From assembly GCF_037969725.1 (NCBI RefSeq), contig NZ_CP150203.1, positions 5,656,001 to 5,720,000 of the forward strand: a DNA stretch of 64,000 nucleotides, in the 5' to 3' direction. Below the pieces are notes generated by a model, which saw nothing but the letters and a program-made list of their open reading frames with translations, ran no database searches and was not told where the DNA came from. The DNA is from Paenibacillus sp. FSL W8-0426. Its GTDB lineage: Bacteria > Bacillota > Bacilli > Paenibacillales > Paenibacillaceae. Of the stretch, positions 28,501-36,445 are shown piece by piece (within the stretch, counting starts at the first letter, position 1; the number at the start of each line of letters is the position of its first letter). Made by a program: the position numbers and the translations under genes.

Positions 28501-28803
28501 ATCCAATCCTTGATAAGAGCGCCCATTAACCCTTAACAGCCCTTCTCCTCCAGACTCGAATACAAGCCCGAAGGGAGCATCCCTCCAAGATTCCGGAATT
28601 TCCAGTCGTGTCCGAAAAAAATACGTCGTGCCCTGCACGCTGGGGAAAACATCCAAGCCTTCGCCCTCGGTATACGCCGTCTCTTCCTCGTATTGTCCCG
28701 GCAAAACATAATTGGCGCGGCGGATCTCCCAGCTGCGCAATTCCCGCTGTTCCAGCCATTGATGCCGGGACAGCTCGGCGATCCATCGTTTGATACGTTC
28801 CAT
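25495..28803 (-). CDS. GH38 alpha-mannosidase (2C1-like)
   Basis: 1102 residues, no signal peptide. An N-terminal beta domain (1-230; TYFFRTRLEIPESW) precedes the catalytic part. MIGQSHIDIAWLWPVRET gives zinc ligands His240 and Asp242, and IEWLPDTFGYCASLPQIL the nucleophile Asp352. LLNQFHDIIPGSAI carries the last zinc histidine. This layout is that of cytoplasmic alpha-mannosidases such as human MAN2C1 and bacterial relatives acting on free manno-oligosaccharides. It differs clearly from the first GH38 gene at 17.9-20.7 kb, so the two probably act on different linkages. A less conserved, Gln/Asp/Ser-rich insert lies near residues 690-750. It starts 4 bp after the GH3 stop. Confidence 0.93.
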   Translation of the reverse strand: MERIKRWIAELSRHQWLEQRELRSWEIRRANYVLPGQYEEETAYTEGEGLDVFPSVQGTTYFFRTRLEIPESWRDAPFGLVFESGGEGLLRVNGRSYQGLDRNHTYVTLDASRIGDRPELEIELFDPVPEPVDPLNHQAVIQPPITSVSSLLVRPNEAVRSLMYTVTIVRDSAALMPEAELRRVRLLEALHQGMDAFVGMTKQEIEQGEGIRAIEQQLRTNVRGIGGNAEGLEHMIGQSHIDIAWLWPVRETVRKTSRTFSTVDALMNEYPDYMYTQSQPLLYAFLKENDPELYERVKARIAEGRWELVGGMWVEPDLNIPSGESLMRQMLYGQRFYQEEFGKTSRIEWLPDTFGYCASLPQILKHGGVDYFMTTKLGWNDTNVFPHDLFHWVGIDGTAILSYLNHGVNEHTLSKDIHDHWQSYRQKAEHPEQMLLYGHGDGGGGVTREMLEYVQRTELMVGQPSQRYSTAAAFFAGIEQRGPELPAWHGDLYLELHRGTYTTHARNKRHNRRAENLYREAELWHVLARPELDEQSDTSLRSSLHDGWKLILLNQFHDIIPGSAITESYVTSEQEYVRVMELGEQGLAQGLHCLAAGMDVNRPGDGVPYAVFNGFGWKRSPVVKLPGTDSHDIDVQAKTKVYVVTDGAGQELPMDVGEDGISVRVEDIPAFGYRVIWLTACDVQAHYGTDGQRDAGTVNGMNQDALAESDSRQQPMAELAASMETHAEPREDNSQQVIDPSPGCSEFVDTWETPFYQVRFNANGEIIRLWDKTAKRNVLKPGEGGNRFYFFHDRPLLWDAWDIDSRYEHQVAGEAELLEQKWVLAGRTKDVLRFRWRLHDSFITQDIVFYHHDRRIDFKTKVNWKEEHKLLKVGFPIDVVTSKATYEIPFGALERPTHRNTSWEQAQYEVCGHRFVDVSEYGYGVSLLNDCKYGYDVQGSTIRLSLLRAPRWPDRTADLGEHHFTYALYPHEGDWRSAHTVRRASELNSEAAVMRIEGEDKDGAVNTALSPSSDRDAWIRLDSKHVILDTVKTAEDGNGTVLRFYESAGSRERIVLRWPHAFGQAYLSNALEEVGEPLEANDRQIELHFAPYEIKTVLLRDI

Positions 28804-28807
28804 TTTC

Positions 28808-31144
28808 CTATCCCTCCCTTACGTGCAGTTCCGCATATTGCGTATCGTTCACGTTTCTGCCGATATGGACGCGAAACAGCCCTGGCTCGACAACAGGCTG
28901 CAGATGCCGGCCAATGTATTGCAGCTGCTCCGCCCCGACGCAAAAGCTAACCGTCTTCGTTTCGCCGGGCTCCAGCATGACCTTTGCGAATCCCTTCAGC
29001 TCCTTCGCCGGACGGGTCATCTCGCTGGTGACGTCGGTGACGTACATCTGCACCACCTCGGCACCGCTTCGCGGCCCCACGTTGGTTACCTCTATCGATA
29101 CCGTAACCGTTTCGTGCAACGTAATGGATGCGGCATCGAGCTTTGGCACGCCATACTCGAAGGTGGTATAGCTAAGCCCGTATCCGAACGGATACCGCGG
29201 CTCCAGGTCTTCCTCCAGATACCGTTTGCCGCGCGAACGTTTGCCGTTGTAATAGACCGGCAGCTGGCCGACATGCTTCGGAATGGAGATCGTCAGCCTG
29301 CCGGACGGATTCACGTCGCCGAACAGCACGTCGGCGACGGCATGGCCGCCTTCCTGACCGGGATACCAGGCCTCCACGATGGCATCGGCGTGTTCATCCA
29401 CCCATGGCTCCGCGATGGGACGGCCGTTGATATACACCACGATCAGGTTTTTGCCCAGCTTGCCGATTTCCTGCATTAACTGCAGCTGCACGCCGGCCAA
29501 TCCCAACGTCATGCGGTCGATGCCTTCCCCGCAGTCCATGTCGTTCCACGAATGGCCTGATACGACAGAAGCTCCCGTTCGGAGGTCGATCGTGCCCTCG
29601 CCGAAATCGCGCGCGCTGGAGCCGCCCATCACCATGATGACCGTATCTGCGGCTTCCGCCGTGGCGATTGCATGCTCGAAGCCTTCCGCAGCATCCCCTT
29701 TGATGCGGCAGCCTGGCGCATACAGGACCCCATCGTCCGGTTTCGCCCGCTCATCTTTCAGCGCCTCGTGCGAGGCGGCCACTTTGGCGCGAATGCCGTC
29801 CAGTACGGTGACGACTCGCGATCTTGGCTGGGGCGATGTATAGTCCCCAAGCTGGTTGTAAGGCTGATCGGCGTTTGGCCCGATCACTGCGATGCGTCCT
29901 GCCGAAGCCGTGGACAACGGCAGTGTCTTATGCTCGTTTTTGAGCAAAACGATGCCCTCTGCTGCCAGCTGGCGAGCCAGCCGCACATGTTCTTCGCTGC
30001 CGATCACGTCAGCGGCCCGGTCCGCATCCACATAAGGATGTTCGAACAGGCCCAGCCTGAATTTCAGCGTCAGCACCCGGCTTACGGCCTGGTCCAGCTC
30101 ATGAGGCTCGAGCTTGCCTTCCTGGACGGCCTGCATCAGATATTGCCCGAACATCGTGCCGGACATCTCCATGTCGATCCCGGCCCGCAAAGCCTGCACC
30201 GCTGCATCCATGCCGTCCGCCGCCACGTCATGACCGCTGGCAAGCATGTCGATGGCGCCGCAGTCCGTAATGACCAGACCGTCGAACCCCCATTGCTCGC
30301 GAAGAACGCCATCCAACAGTTCCCGGTTTACCGTGCAAGGCGTACCATCAATTTCGTTGTAAGCCGGCATCACCGATTGCGCGCCAGCCTGCACCGCTTT
30401 CCGGAACGGGTACAAATCAACCTCCAGCAGCTCGCGCCACCCCATATGCACCGGTCCGGCATTGCGCCCGCCTTCCGAGCTGCCATAACCCACGAAATGC
30501 TTAAGCGTGGCTGCGAGTGCATCTTCCGCGTCGAGCCGTTCGCCTTGCAGCCCCTCCACGGAAGCGACCGCCATTTCACCGATCAGGAACGGATCTTCGC
30601 CAAAACATTCCTCCGTGCGTCCCCAGCGCGGGTCGCGAACCACGTCCAGCACCGGGGAATACGTTACGGCTCCCCCCTGTGCCCGTGTCTCCCTCGCAAC
30701 GGCACGGCACATCTTCCGGTAAAGATCGACGTTCCATGTGCTGCCGAGCAGCAGCGGGACCGGAAATACGGTACCGCCAATCGCCATGTGGCCGTGCGAA
30801 CATTCTTCCCCGATGAGCAGCGGAATGCCGAGCCGGGAATGCTCCACGGCGTATTTCTGGATCAGGTTGATCGCTTCGGCTCCTTCCCGTGCGGACAATC
30901 CGGTGTCTAACGTCACTCCTGTCCACGGATCGGCGCGCAGGGTGCCGTACAGCGAGCCGACGCCTCCGCTTGCGATCTGATCCTTGAATGCTTCGGTCAG
31001 CGTGATCCGCCCTGCCTCATGGCTGTACACTTGCCAGCCGAAAGGCTGGACAAGCTGGCCTACCTTTTCTTCCGTCGTCATCAGGCTCAGCAGGTGGTTC
31101 ACCCGCTCTTCAACCGGCTTGCTGGGATCCTTGTAGATCATCAT
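28808..31144 (-). CDS. GH3 family beta-glycosidase
   Basis: 778 residues, no signal peptide. The TIM-barrel domain has LLIGEECSHGH, DVVRDPRWGRTEECFGEDP, KHFVGYGSSEGGRN and GLVITDCGAIDML, where the Asp after T is the retaining nucleophile. The alpha/beta sandwich domain follows (AVIGPNADQPYNQLGDYT, VVMVMGGSSARD-like), and a C-terminal FN3-like domain (EVTNVGPRSGAEVVQMYV) closes it. GH3 enzymes of this type are beta-glucosidases, xylosidases or mannosidases, and the sequence does not tell which. AAGGAGCGG precedes the ATG at 31144; an ATG at 31165 has no RBS. It sits between the permease genes and the GH38 gene. Confidence 0.92.
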   Translation of the reverse strand: MMIYKDPSKPVEERVNHLLSLMTTEEKVGQLVQPFGWQVYSHEAGRITLTEAFKDQIASGGVGSLYGTLRADPWTGVTLDTGLSAREGAEAINLIQKYAVEHSRLGIPLLIGEECSHGHMAIGGTVFPVPLLLGSTWNVDLYRKMCRAVARETRAQGGAVTYSPVLDVVRDPRWGRTEECFGEDPFLIGEMAVASVEGLQGERLDAEDALAATLKHFVGYGSSEGGRNAGPVHMGWRELLEVDLYPFRKAVQAGAQSVMPAYNEIDGTPCTVNRELLDGVLREQWGFDGLVITDCGAIDMLASGHDVAADGMDAAVQALRAGIDMEMSGTMFGQYLMQAVQEGKLEPHELDQAVSRVLTLKFRLGLFEHPYVDADRAADVIGSEEHVRLARQLAAEGIVLLKNEHKTLPLSTASAGRIAVIGPNADQPYNQLGDYTSPQPRSRVVTVLDGIRAKVAASHEALKDERAKPDDGVLYAPGCRIKGDAAEGFEHAIATAEAADTVIMVMGGSSARDFGEGTIDLRTGASVVSGHSWNDMDCGEGIDRMTLGLAGVQLQLMQEIGKLGKNLIVVYINGRPIAEPWVDEHADAIVEAWYPGQEGGHAVADVLFGDVNPSGRLTISIPKHVGQLPVYYNGKRSRGKRYLEEDLEPRYPFGYGLSYTTFEYGVPKLDAASITLHETVTVSIEVTNVGPRSGAEVVQMYVTDVTSEMTRPAKELKGFAKVMLEPGETKTVSFCVGAEQLQYIGRHLQPVVEPGLFRVHIGRNVNDTQYAELHVREG

Positions 31145-31204
31145 TGTGTGAACCGCTCCTTCCATCGATTATCCCGATCAGCTCTTATGCTTTCTCTCTC
31201 GACC

Positions 31205-32119
31205 CTATTCTTTGACGGCTCCGACCGTAAGTCCCTGCACGAAATAACGCTGGAAGAACGGATACGCGAAAATGATCGGCAGCGTCGCCAGCACAACCAT
31301 GGCCATCCGCGACGTGTCTTGCGGAATCGACTGCATTGCCGCCAAGCTCATCGAGCTGTTGGCCGAATTTTGCTGGATGAACTGAATGCTGGATTCGATT
31401 CGCATCAGCATCGACTGCAGCGGCACCAGGTTGGGGTTATCGATATACAGCAGCGCGTTGAACCAGTCGTTCCAATAACCGAGCGTGCTGAACAGCCCGA
31501 TCGTGGCCAGTCCCGGCAGGGACAACGGAAGCACGATTTTCAGGAACACATAAAATTCGCCCGCACCGTCGATTTTCCCGGATTCGATCAACGCGTCGGG
31601 AACGCTGGTGGAATAAAACGTACGCAAAATCATGATATAAAAGGCATTCATCGCCAGCGGCAAAATCAGCGCCCATATCGTATCCTTCAATCCGAGCAAT
31701 TGGGACACGACCATGTACGTCGGGATCATGCCTCCGTTGAACAGCATGGTCAAAATGGCGAGCACGGAAAAAAATCGGCGGTATCGGAAGCTTTTGCGGG
31801 AAACGGCGTAGGCGTACAGCGACATCAAAATCAAGCTGATGATCGTGCCCAGCACCGTCACCAGAATGGTGACGCCATACGCGCGCAGCAATGTGTCCCC
31901 GCTCTGCCAGATAAATCGGTATGCAGCAAAGCTCCATTCGGACGGAATGACCCGGTACCCTTCGCTCGCCAGCACCTTCTCGTCGGTAAGCGAGATGATG
32001 ACCACGAACACGAACGGAAACACGCAAATCAAAGCGAACAAGCTGGCCACAATATTCAAAATGACGTTCCAGCCGCGGGATACGTGGTGGAAGTCGCGTT
32101 TTTTAACGAGTTGTGCCAA
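31205..32119 (-). CDS. ABC sugar transporter permease (LplC-like)
   Basis: 304 residues and six hydrophobic helices. The inner-membrane permease signature ESGKIDGAGEFYVFLKIVLPLSLPG (EAA loop) is near residue 190, where the ATPase docks. LFNGGMIPTYMVV and the ending FFQRYFVQGLTVGAVKE are typical of the CUT1-type LplC/YtcP group, which works with an LplB-type partner and a shared MsmX-like ATPase encoded elsewhere. No ATPase gene is in this locus. Confidence 0.93.
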   Translation of the reverse strand: MAQLVKKRDFHHVSRGWNVILNIVASLFALICVFPFVFVVIISLTDEKVLASEGYRVIPSEWSFAAYRFIWQSGDTLLRAYGVTILVTVLGTIISLILMSLYAYAVSRKSFRYRRFFSVLAILTMLFNGGMIPTYMVVSQLLGLKDTIWALILPLAMNAFYIMILRTFYSTSVPDALIESGKIDGAGEFYVFLKIVLPLSLPGLATIGLFSTLGYWNDWFNALLYIDNPNLVPLQSMLMRIESSIQFIQQNSANSSMSLAAMQSIPQDTSRMAMVVLATLPIIFAYPFFQRYFVQGLTVGAVKE

Positions 32120-32143
32120 GGTGAATCTCCCCTTTCCTTTGCG

Positions 32144-33076
32144 TCAGAACAGGCTGCTGTCCTTGTCGATTCTGCGGACGACGTAGTTGGAAATGATGAC
32201 AAGCACGAAACCGACGACGGATTGATACAAGCCTGCCGCAGTGCTCATGCCGATCTCTCCGCTGACCTTCAGACCACGGTACACGTATGTGTCGATCACG
32301 TTGGTCACGGCGTATAACGTTCCCGAGTCGCGCGGCACCTGGTAGAACAGCCCGAAGTCCGCATAAAAAATGCGCCCGACCGCAAGCAGGGTCATGATAA
32401 TAATGATGGGAGACAGCATCGGGATCGTAATGTTCCGAATCTGCTGCCATTTGCTCGCGCCGTCGATCATCGCGGCTTCATAGAGCGAACGGTCGATACC
32501 CAGAATCGAGGCCAGGTAGACGATGCTGTTGTAACCCACCGTTTTCCATAGAGCGACGAGAATCAGGATGTATGGCCAATACTTCGTTTCCGAATACCAC
32601 TGAACCGGTTCAGCTCCAAACCAGCCCAAAATCTGGTTCAGCATGCCGCGGTCCATGCTCAGAAAGCTGAACACGAAATAACCGACGATGACCCAGGACA
32701 GGAAGTATGGCAGGAACATGGCCGTTTGGTACGTTTTCGCCAGCCGTTTGTTCACAAGCTCGGATAACAGAACGGCAAGCCCGACCGCAAATACGAGGCC
32801 CAGAAAAATGATGGCAACGTTGTACAGCAGCGTGTTGCGCGTGATCAGCCAGGCATCGTTGGTGCTGAACAAAAATTTGAAGTTGTCCCAGCCTACCCAT
32901 TCGCTCTTGATCAGGCTTGCCCAAAAGCCTTCGCGGCTGAATCGGTACTCCTTGAACGCGGCGATGGTGCCTACGAGCGGCAAATACGAGAAAAATAGAA
33001 ACCAGATGGCGCCTGGCAGCACCATGAACAGCAAAACCCGGTTTTTGAACAGGTTTTTCAAAAATGCAGTCATCAA
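32144..33076 (-). CDS. ABC sugar transporter permease (LplB-like)
   Basis: 310 residues and six hydrophobic helices. FKEYRFSREGFWASLIKSEWVGWDNF near the N-terminus and LYEAAMIDGASKWQQIRNITIPML (the EAA loop) mark the LplB/YtcP class of carbohydrate permeases. The end ADFGLFYQVPRDSGTLYAVTNVIDTYVYRG is also typical. It forms the other half of the importer with the permease 25 bp downstream. Confidence 0.93.
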   Translation of the reverse strand: MMTAFLKNLFKNRVLLFMVLPGAIWFLFFSYLPLVGTIAAFKEYRFSREGFWASLIKSEWVGWDNFKFLFSTNDAWLITRNTLLYNVAIIFLGLVFAVGLAVLLSELVNKRLAKTYQTAMFLPYFLSWVIVGYFVFSFLSMDRGMLNQILGWFGAEPVQWYSETKYWPYILILVALWKTVGYNSIVYLASILGIDRSLYEAAMIDGASKWQQIRNITIPMLSPIIIIMTLLAVGRIFYADFGLFYQVPRDSGTLYAVTNVIDTYVYRGLKVSGEIGMSTAAGLYQSVVGFVLVIISNYVVRRIDKDSSLF

Positions 33077-33103
33077 AATCCTCCCCCTTCAGGCATGAAT
33101 GGA

Positions 33104-33141
33104 AAAGGACCGGACGCAAGCATGCAGCCGCCCGATCCTTT
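33104..33141 (-). terminator. Intercistronic stem-loop after the binding-protein gene
   Basis: On the minus strand AAAGGATCGG pairs with CCGGTCCTTT, with an inner GGCTGCATGC loop and no long T-run. It lies between the stop of the solute-binding protein and the first permease. Such structures usually protect the upstream mRNA or terminate partly, giving more binding protein than permease. Confidence 0.6.
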
Positions 33142-33152
33142 CTCCCTTAATC

Positions 33153-34634
33153 CTATTGATTCGCCGCTCTCCACGCGTCCAGCTGCGTTTGCGCTTCGGC
33201 CATCACCTTCTCCAGCCCGGCCTGATTGAACTTCTCGATCACTTGGTCCAGGTTGGTTTCCGGGTCGAGCGTGCCGGTCATCAGTGCCGCCCAGTATTGT
33301 TCCTTCACGTTTTGCACGGCCGTCAGTTCGGCGGACACGTTGCTTGCATCGAAGTTGAAGCTCAGAATCGGAGAGTTGACCCCTTCTTCGTTGAATTTTT
33401 TGAATTGATCCCACTTGTCGTCCGGATCGTTGCTGTTCAGGTTGAGCAGCATGTTGTTGCCGAGCGAGTAGGAAGGCATGTCGTAATTTTTGGACTCAGG
33501 CAGATTTTCCATATGCAGGTCATCCACCATTTTGTAATGGACGCCTTCGATGCCGGAATCCACCATGTTGCGCAGAACAGGGTCCGTATTCAGCAGGTTG
33601 AGGAATTCCATCGCTTTCTCCGGATATTCGGAATTCGCGGAGATGGCCATGATCGAACCTTGAACGGATGTGTTCGTAATGATCGCGTCACTTGCCGGCG
33701 TCGAAACGACCGGGTAACCGTAGCTTGCGGACCACAGGTTGTCGGCAAGCGGCTGCGTCTGCGCCCGATCCAGGAACCATTTGCCCGACGTTGTCAGGTC
33801 ATTGGTTGAACCGGTGGTTGCCGCTTCCGGCGATACGTAACCAGCCTTGTAGTATTTGCGCATCGTTGTGAGTGCTTCCTTCATTTCCGGCGTCTCCAGG
33901 ATGTTCACGATTTTGTAATCCGTCGTATCCAATTTGACGGCCATCGGCAGGTTTTGAATGACGTAGTCATACGGAACGTATGGCACGTAGTTTTTGTCCA
34001 TGGCAAACGGTGTGATGCTCGGTTCCTTTTCCTTGATGACTTTCAGCAGCGGCTCCAAACTCTCCAGGCTGCGAACGCCGGAAATGTCCAGGTTATATTT
34101 GTCCAGCAGCGTTTGGTTGAATCTCCATACTTCCTGCTGCGGAAGCTCTTTGTTCGCCGGAATGCCGTAGTTGTGGCCATCCACCTTCGACCCTTCCAGG
34201 AAAGCAGGGTTGATCGTTGCCGTCAGGTCCTTGCCGTACTCGGTAAGCAGATCGTCCAGCTCCAAGAAGGCGCCTTTTCTGGCGTTTTGCACGTAATCGA
34301 ATCCGCCCGAAGCGGTAAACAGAATGTCCATCGGTTCACCCGAGGCGACGTTAACCTGCATTTTTTGCGGGTAATCGCCCCAGTCCACCATTTTCATCTT
34401 TACCGTGGCATTGATTTTTTCTTTGGTATATTTGCTGACTTCCTCCATGACCTTGTCGACGTCTTTTTGCGGCGTGCCGATGGTGTACCAGATCAGCTCT
34501 ACCGGCTTGTCATCCGCATTGTCCGAATCTCCCGGTTCTGCGGCGTTGTTGCTCCCCCCGCACGCTGTCAGAACAAGCGTAAAGGCCATGAATAATGCAA
34601 GGATGTGAGAAAAACGTCTTCTTTGTTTACTCAT
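33153..34634 (-). CDS. Extracellular solute-binding lipoprotein for oligosaccharides
   Basis: 493 residues. The signal peptide ILALFMAFTLVLTACGG has a lipobox with Cys25 as the lipidation site, then a Gly/Asn/Asp linker. The mature part is a type I (LplA-like) binding protein: VELIWYTIGTPQKDVDKVMEE, YPQKMQVNVASGEPMDILFTA and a closing helix EKFNQAGLEKVMAEAQTQLDAW. It delivers sugars to the two permeases just downstream. With five mannosidase-type genes following, manno-oligosaccharides are the likely ligand. Confidence 0.93.
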   Translation of the reverse strand: MSKQRRRFSHILALFMAFTLVLTACGGSNNAAEPGDSDNADDKPVELIWYTIGTPQKDVDKVMEEVSKYTKEKINATVKMKMVDWGDYPQKMQVNVASGEPMDILFTASGGFDYVQNARKGAFLELDDLLTEYGKDLTATINPAFLEGSKVDGHNYGIPANKELPQQEVWRFNQTLLDKYNLDISGVRSLESLEPLLKVIKEKEPSITPFAMDKNYVPYVPYDYVIQNLPMAVKLDTTDYKIVNILETPEMKEALTTMRKYYKAGYVSPEAATTGSTNDLTTSGKWFLDRAQTQPLADNLWSASYGYPVVSTPASDAIITNTSVQGSIMAISANSEYPEKAMEFLNLLNTDPVLRNMVDSGIEGVHYKMVDDLHMENLPESKNYDMPSYSLGNNMLLNLNSNDPDDKWDQFKKFNEEGVNSPILSFNFDASNVSAELTAVQNVKEQYWAALMTGTLDPETNLDQVIEKFNQAGLEKVMAEAQTQLDAWRAANQ

Positions 34635-34714
34635 TTCTAATCCTCCCTTTTTGAGTCGTTGTGTGATGCCCGCAATTGGTGCTGCGTTGTTCGACCTGCT
34701 TTAACCTTAACGAA

Positions 34715-34728
34715 TGAAAGCACTTTCA
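34715..34728. promoter_or_regulatory. cre-like site upstream of the binding-protein gene
   Basis: TGAAAGCACTTTCA is a perfect palindrome that matches the CcpA consensus TGWAANCGNTNWCA except at the central G. It lies 81 bp before the start codon, in or near the promoter, so glucose repression of the transporter and glycosidase genes is likely. Confidence 0.55.
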
Positions 34729-34824
34729 AATAGAAGATAAACTTAATATTTCGAGGTACAAATTAAATGGATGTATCCGATTGCCCCTAATCCGGCATGC
34801 CTTTTAGCCCAAAATCCTTACAGC

Positions 34825-34886
34825 AAAAAGACATGCAGGAACACATGAAGCTTCCTTTCTGGAAGACCTTTGTTCATCTGCATGCC
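34825..34886 (-). terminator. Terminator after the response-regulator gene
   Basis: On the minus strand GCATGCAG and CTGCATGT pair at the outside, with inner pairing between CTTCC and GGAAG, followed by CTTTTTGC. It separates the two-component genes from the transporter genes. Confidence 0.6.
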
Positions 34887-34914
34887 TGTGCCGACGTCAC
34901 CTGCCCATCTGTAG

Positions 34915-36444
34915 CTACCCCATCACTTTGAAATCGGTTGGCGATATGCCCACGTATTTGCGGAACTGTTTATAAAAATATCCTGTCTCCCAATACCCTA
35001 CGTTTCTGGCGATTTCATGCACTTTCCGGTTGGAGCTTCTCAGCTGCTCCTTGGCGCGTTCGATCCGGTATTTGTTGATGTATTCGGCAAACGTTTCGCC
35101 CGTCTCTTTCTGAAACAGCTGTCCCAAATATACCGGATGAAGATGATATTTGGCACCCAGAAGCTTCAACGACAGCTCCTCTGCATAATGTTCGTCGATA
35201 TGCTGCAGCACTTGCGCAACGATCGGGTTTTTCATGTCCTGCTGCAGGCAGCGGATCGCCTCCGTTCCGACCTGCTGCAAGGCACTTACCAAGTCGTCGA
35301 ACGTCTCACTCTCCGTAATGCGGCGGAGGGCCTGTTCGAAGAGGGGCAGTTCTTCCGCATGCCGGATGCTCTCCAGTTCCATTTTGAAACGAATGACCAG
35401 CTCCAAAGCGGTGCTGCGCAGAACGGCAGGCGTCGCCCTCTCCCTGTAATGTTCGAAATCGGCGCGAATCGTATCTGCCAGCTGCATCGTATTCCGGGCC
35501 AGCATCAGTTTGGCGTATTCCTTCCAATCGAGCGAAGAAGAAGAGCGTCCGCCTTCGGCGGACACGTCTGCGGCTGCCAACTGCGCATGGTCAATCACCC
35601 GCAGTTCGGGATAGATCATGACATATTGGAGCGCCCTTTTCGCCTCCTGATAGCTGGTAGATGCCTGATCCAACCCGGCAACAAGGCTTCCCGCTCCGAT
35701 CAACAGCGAGGGATGTGTGCGAATCAGGCGTTCCGACAGCTCCGTCATACGATTCACAAAAGCCTGCTGCGCAGCCTGCGTCTCGTTCAGGTTTGCAATG
35801 ACAACGACATCCCCATCCTGATCGCGAAACGTGTGAAGATGTTCTTCATTCGCCAGCTGCTCGACCGTTCGAGCGAACAAGCCGGATTCTTCTCCCTTCG
35901 CACGAAGAATGGCCACGGCAAAATGCGATGCCGGCAAAGAGAGATTCATCGTTCGGGTCCGTTCCTCGAACTCCCGCATGGCGATCTGCCCGTTCAGCCA
36001 GCGATGAAAAATGTTGTCCTTCAAAATTTGCATGCCGTACGCATCGTAAGGCGTATCCGCCGCCGAAACGTGATGAAGCTTGGAGACGGCATTCCGCAGC
36101 GTCGATTCGAGTTCTTCCACATTGATCGGCTTGAGCAAGTAATTTTCGATGCCAAGCTTCATGCCTTCTTTTAAATATTCGAATTCGTTGAATCCGCTAA
36201 GGATGATGACCTTTAACTCCGGCTGCACCCGTCTTGCCTCCCGGATCAGCTCAAGCCCGCCCATGACCGGCATCGAAATGTCCGTGACCAGAATATCCAC
36301 CCGCTGCTCCGCAAGCACGTCCAGCGCGGTCTTTCCATGGCTTGCATGCCCCACGATTTGAAGACCGAATGCGGGCCAATCCACCAGATCGTATAACCCC
36401 TCAATGATAAACGGCTCGTCATCCACAATGCACACGTTGTACAT
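34915..36444 (-). CDS. YesN-type response regulator with AraC DNA-binding domain
   Basis: 509 residues. The receiver domain (1-120) begins VCIVDDEPFIIEGL with Asp9/Asp10, and Asp55 in VTDISMPVMGG is the phosphorylation site. The middle 280 residues are a YesN-type linker. The end is an AraC helix-turn-helix pair (LLGAKYHLHPVYLGQLFQKE then VGYWETGYFYKQFRKYVGISP). The frame opens at 36621, but AAAGGTG stands before ATG 36444. Only one base separates the kinase stop from it. It probably turns on the binding-protein promoter at 34.6-34.9 kb. Confidence 0.95.
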   Translation of the reverse strand: MYNVCIVDDEPFIIEGLYDLVDWPAFGLQIVGHASHGKTALDVLAEQRVDILVTDISMPVMGGLELIREARRVQPELKVIILSGFNEFEYLKEGMKLGIENYLLKPINVEELESTLRNAVSKLHHVSAADTPYDAYGMQILKDNIFHRWLNGQIAMREFEERTRTMNLSLPASHFAVAILRAKGEESGLFARTVEQLANEEHLHTFRDQDGDVVVIANLNETQAAQQAFVNRMTELSERLIRTHPSLLIGAGSLVAGLDQASTSYQEAKRALQYVMIYPELRVIDHAQLAAADVSAEGGRSSSSLDWKEYAKLMLARNTMQLADTIRADFEHYRERATPAVLRSTALELVIRFKMELESIRHAEELPLFEQALRRITESETFDDLVSALQQVGTEAIRCLQQDMKNPIVAQVLQHIDEHYAEELSLKLLGAKYHLHPVYLGQLFQKETGETFAEYINKYRIERAKEQLRSSNRKVHEIARNVGYWETGYFYKQFRKYVGISPTDFKVMG

Positions 36445-36445
36445 A

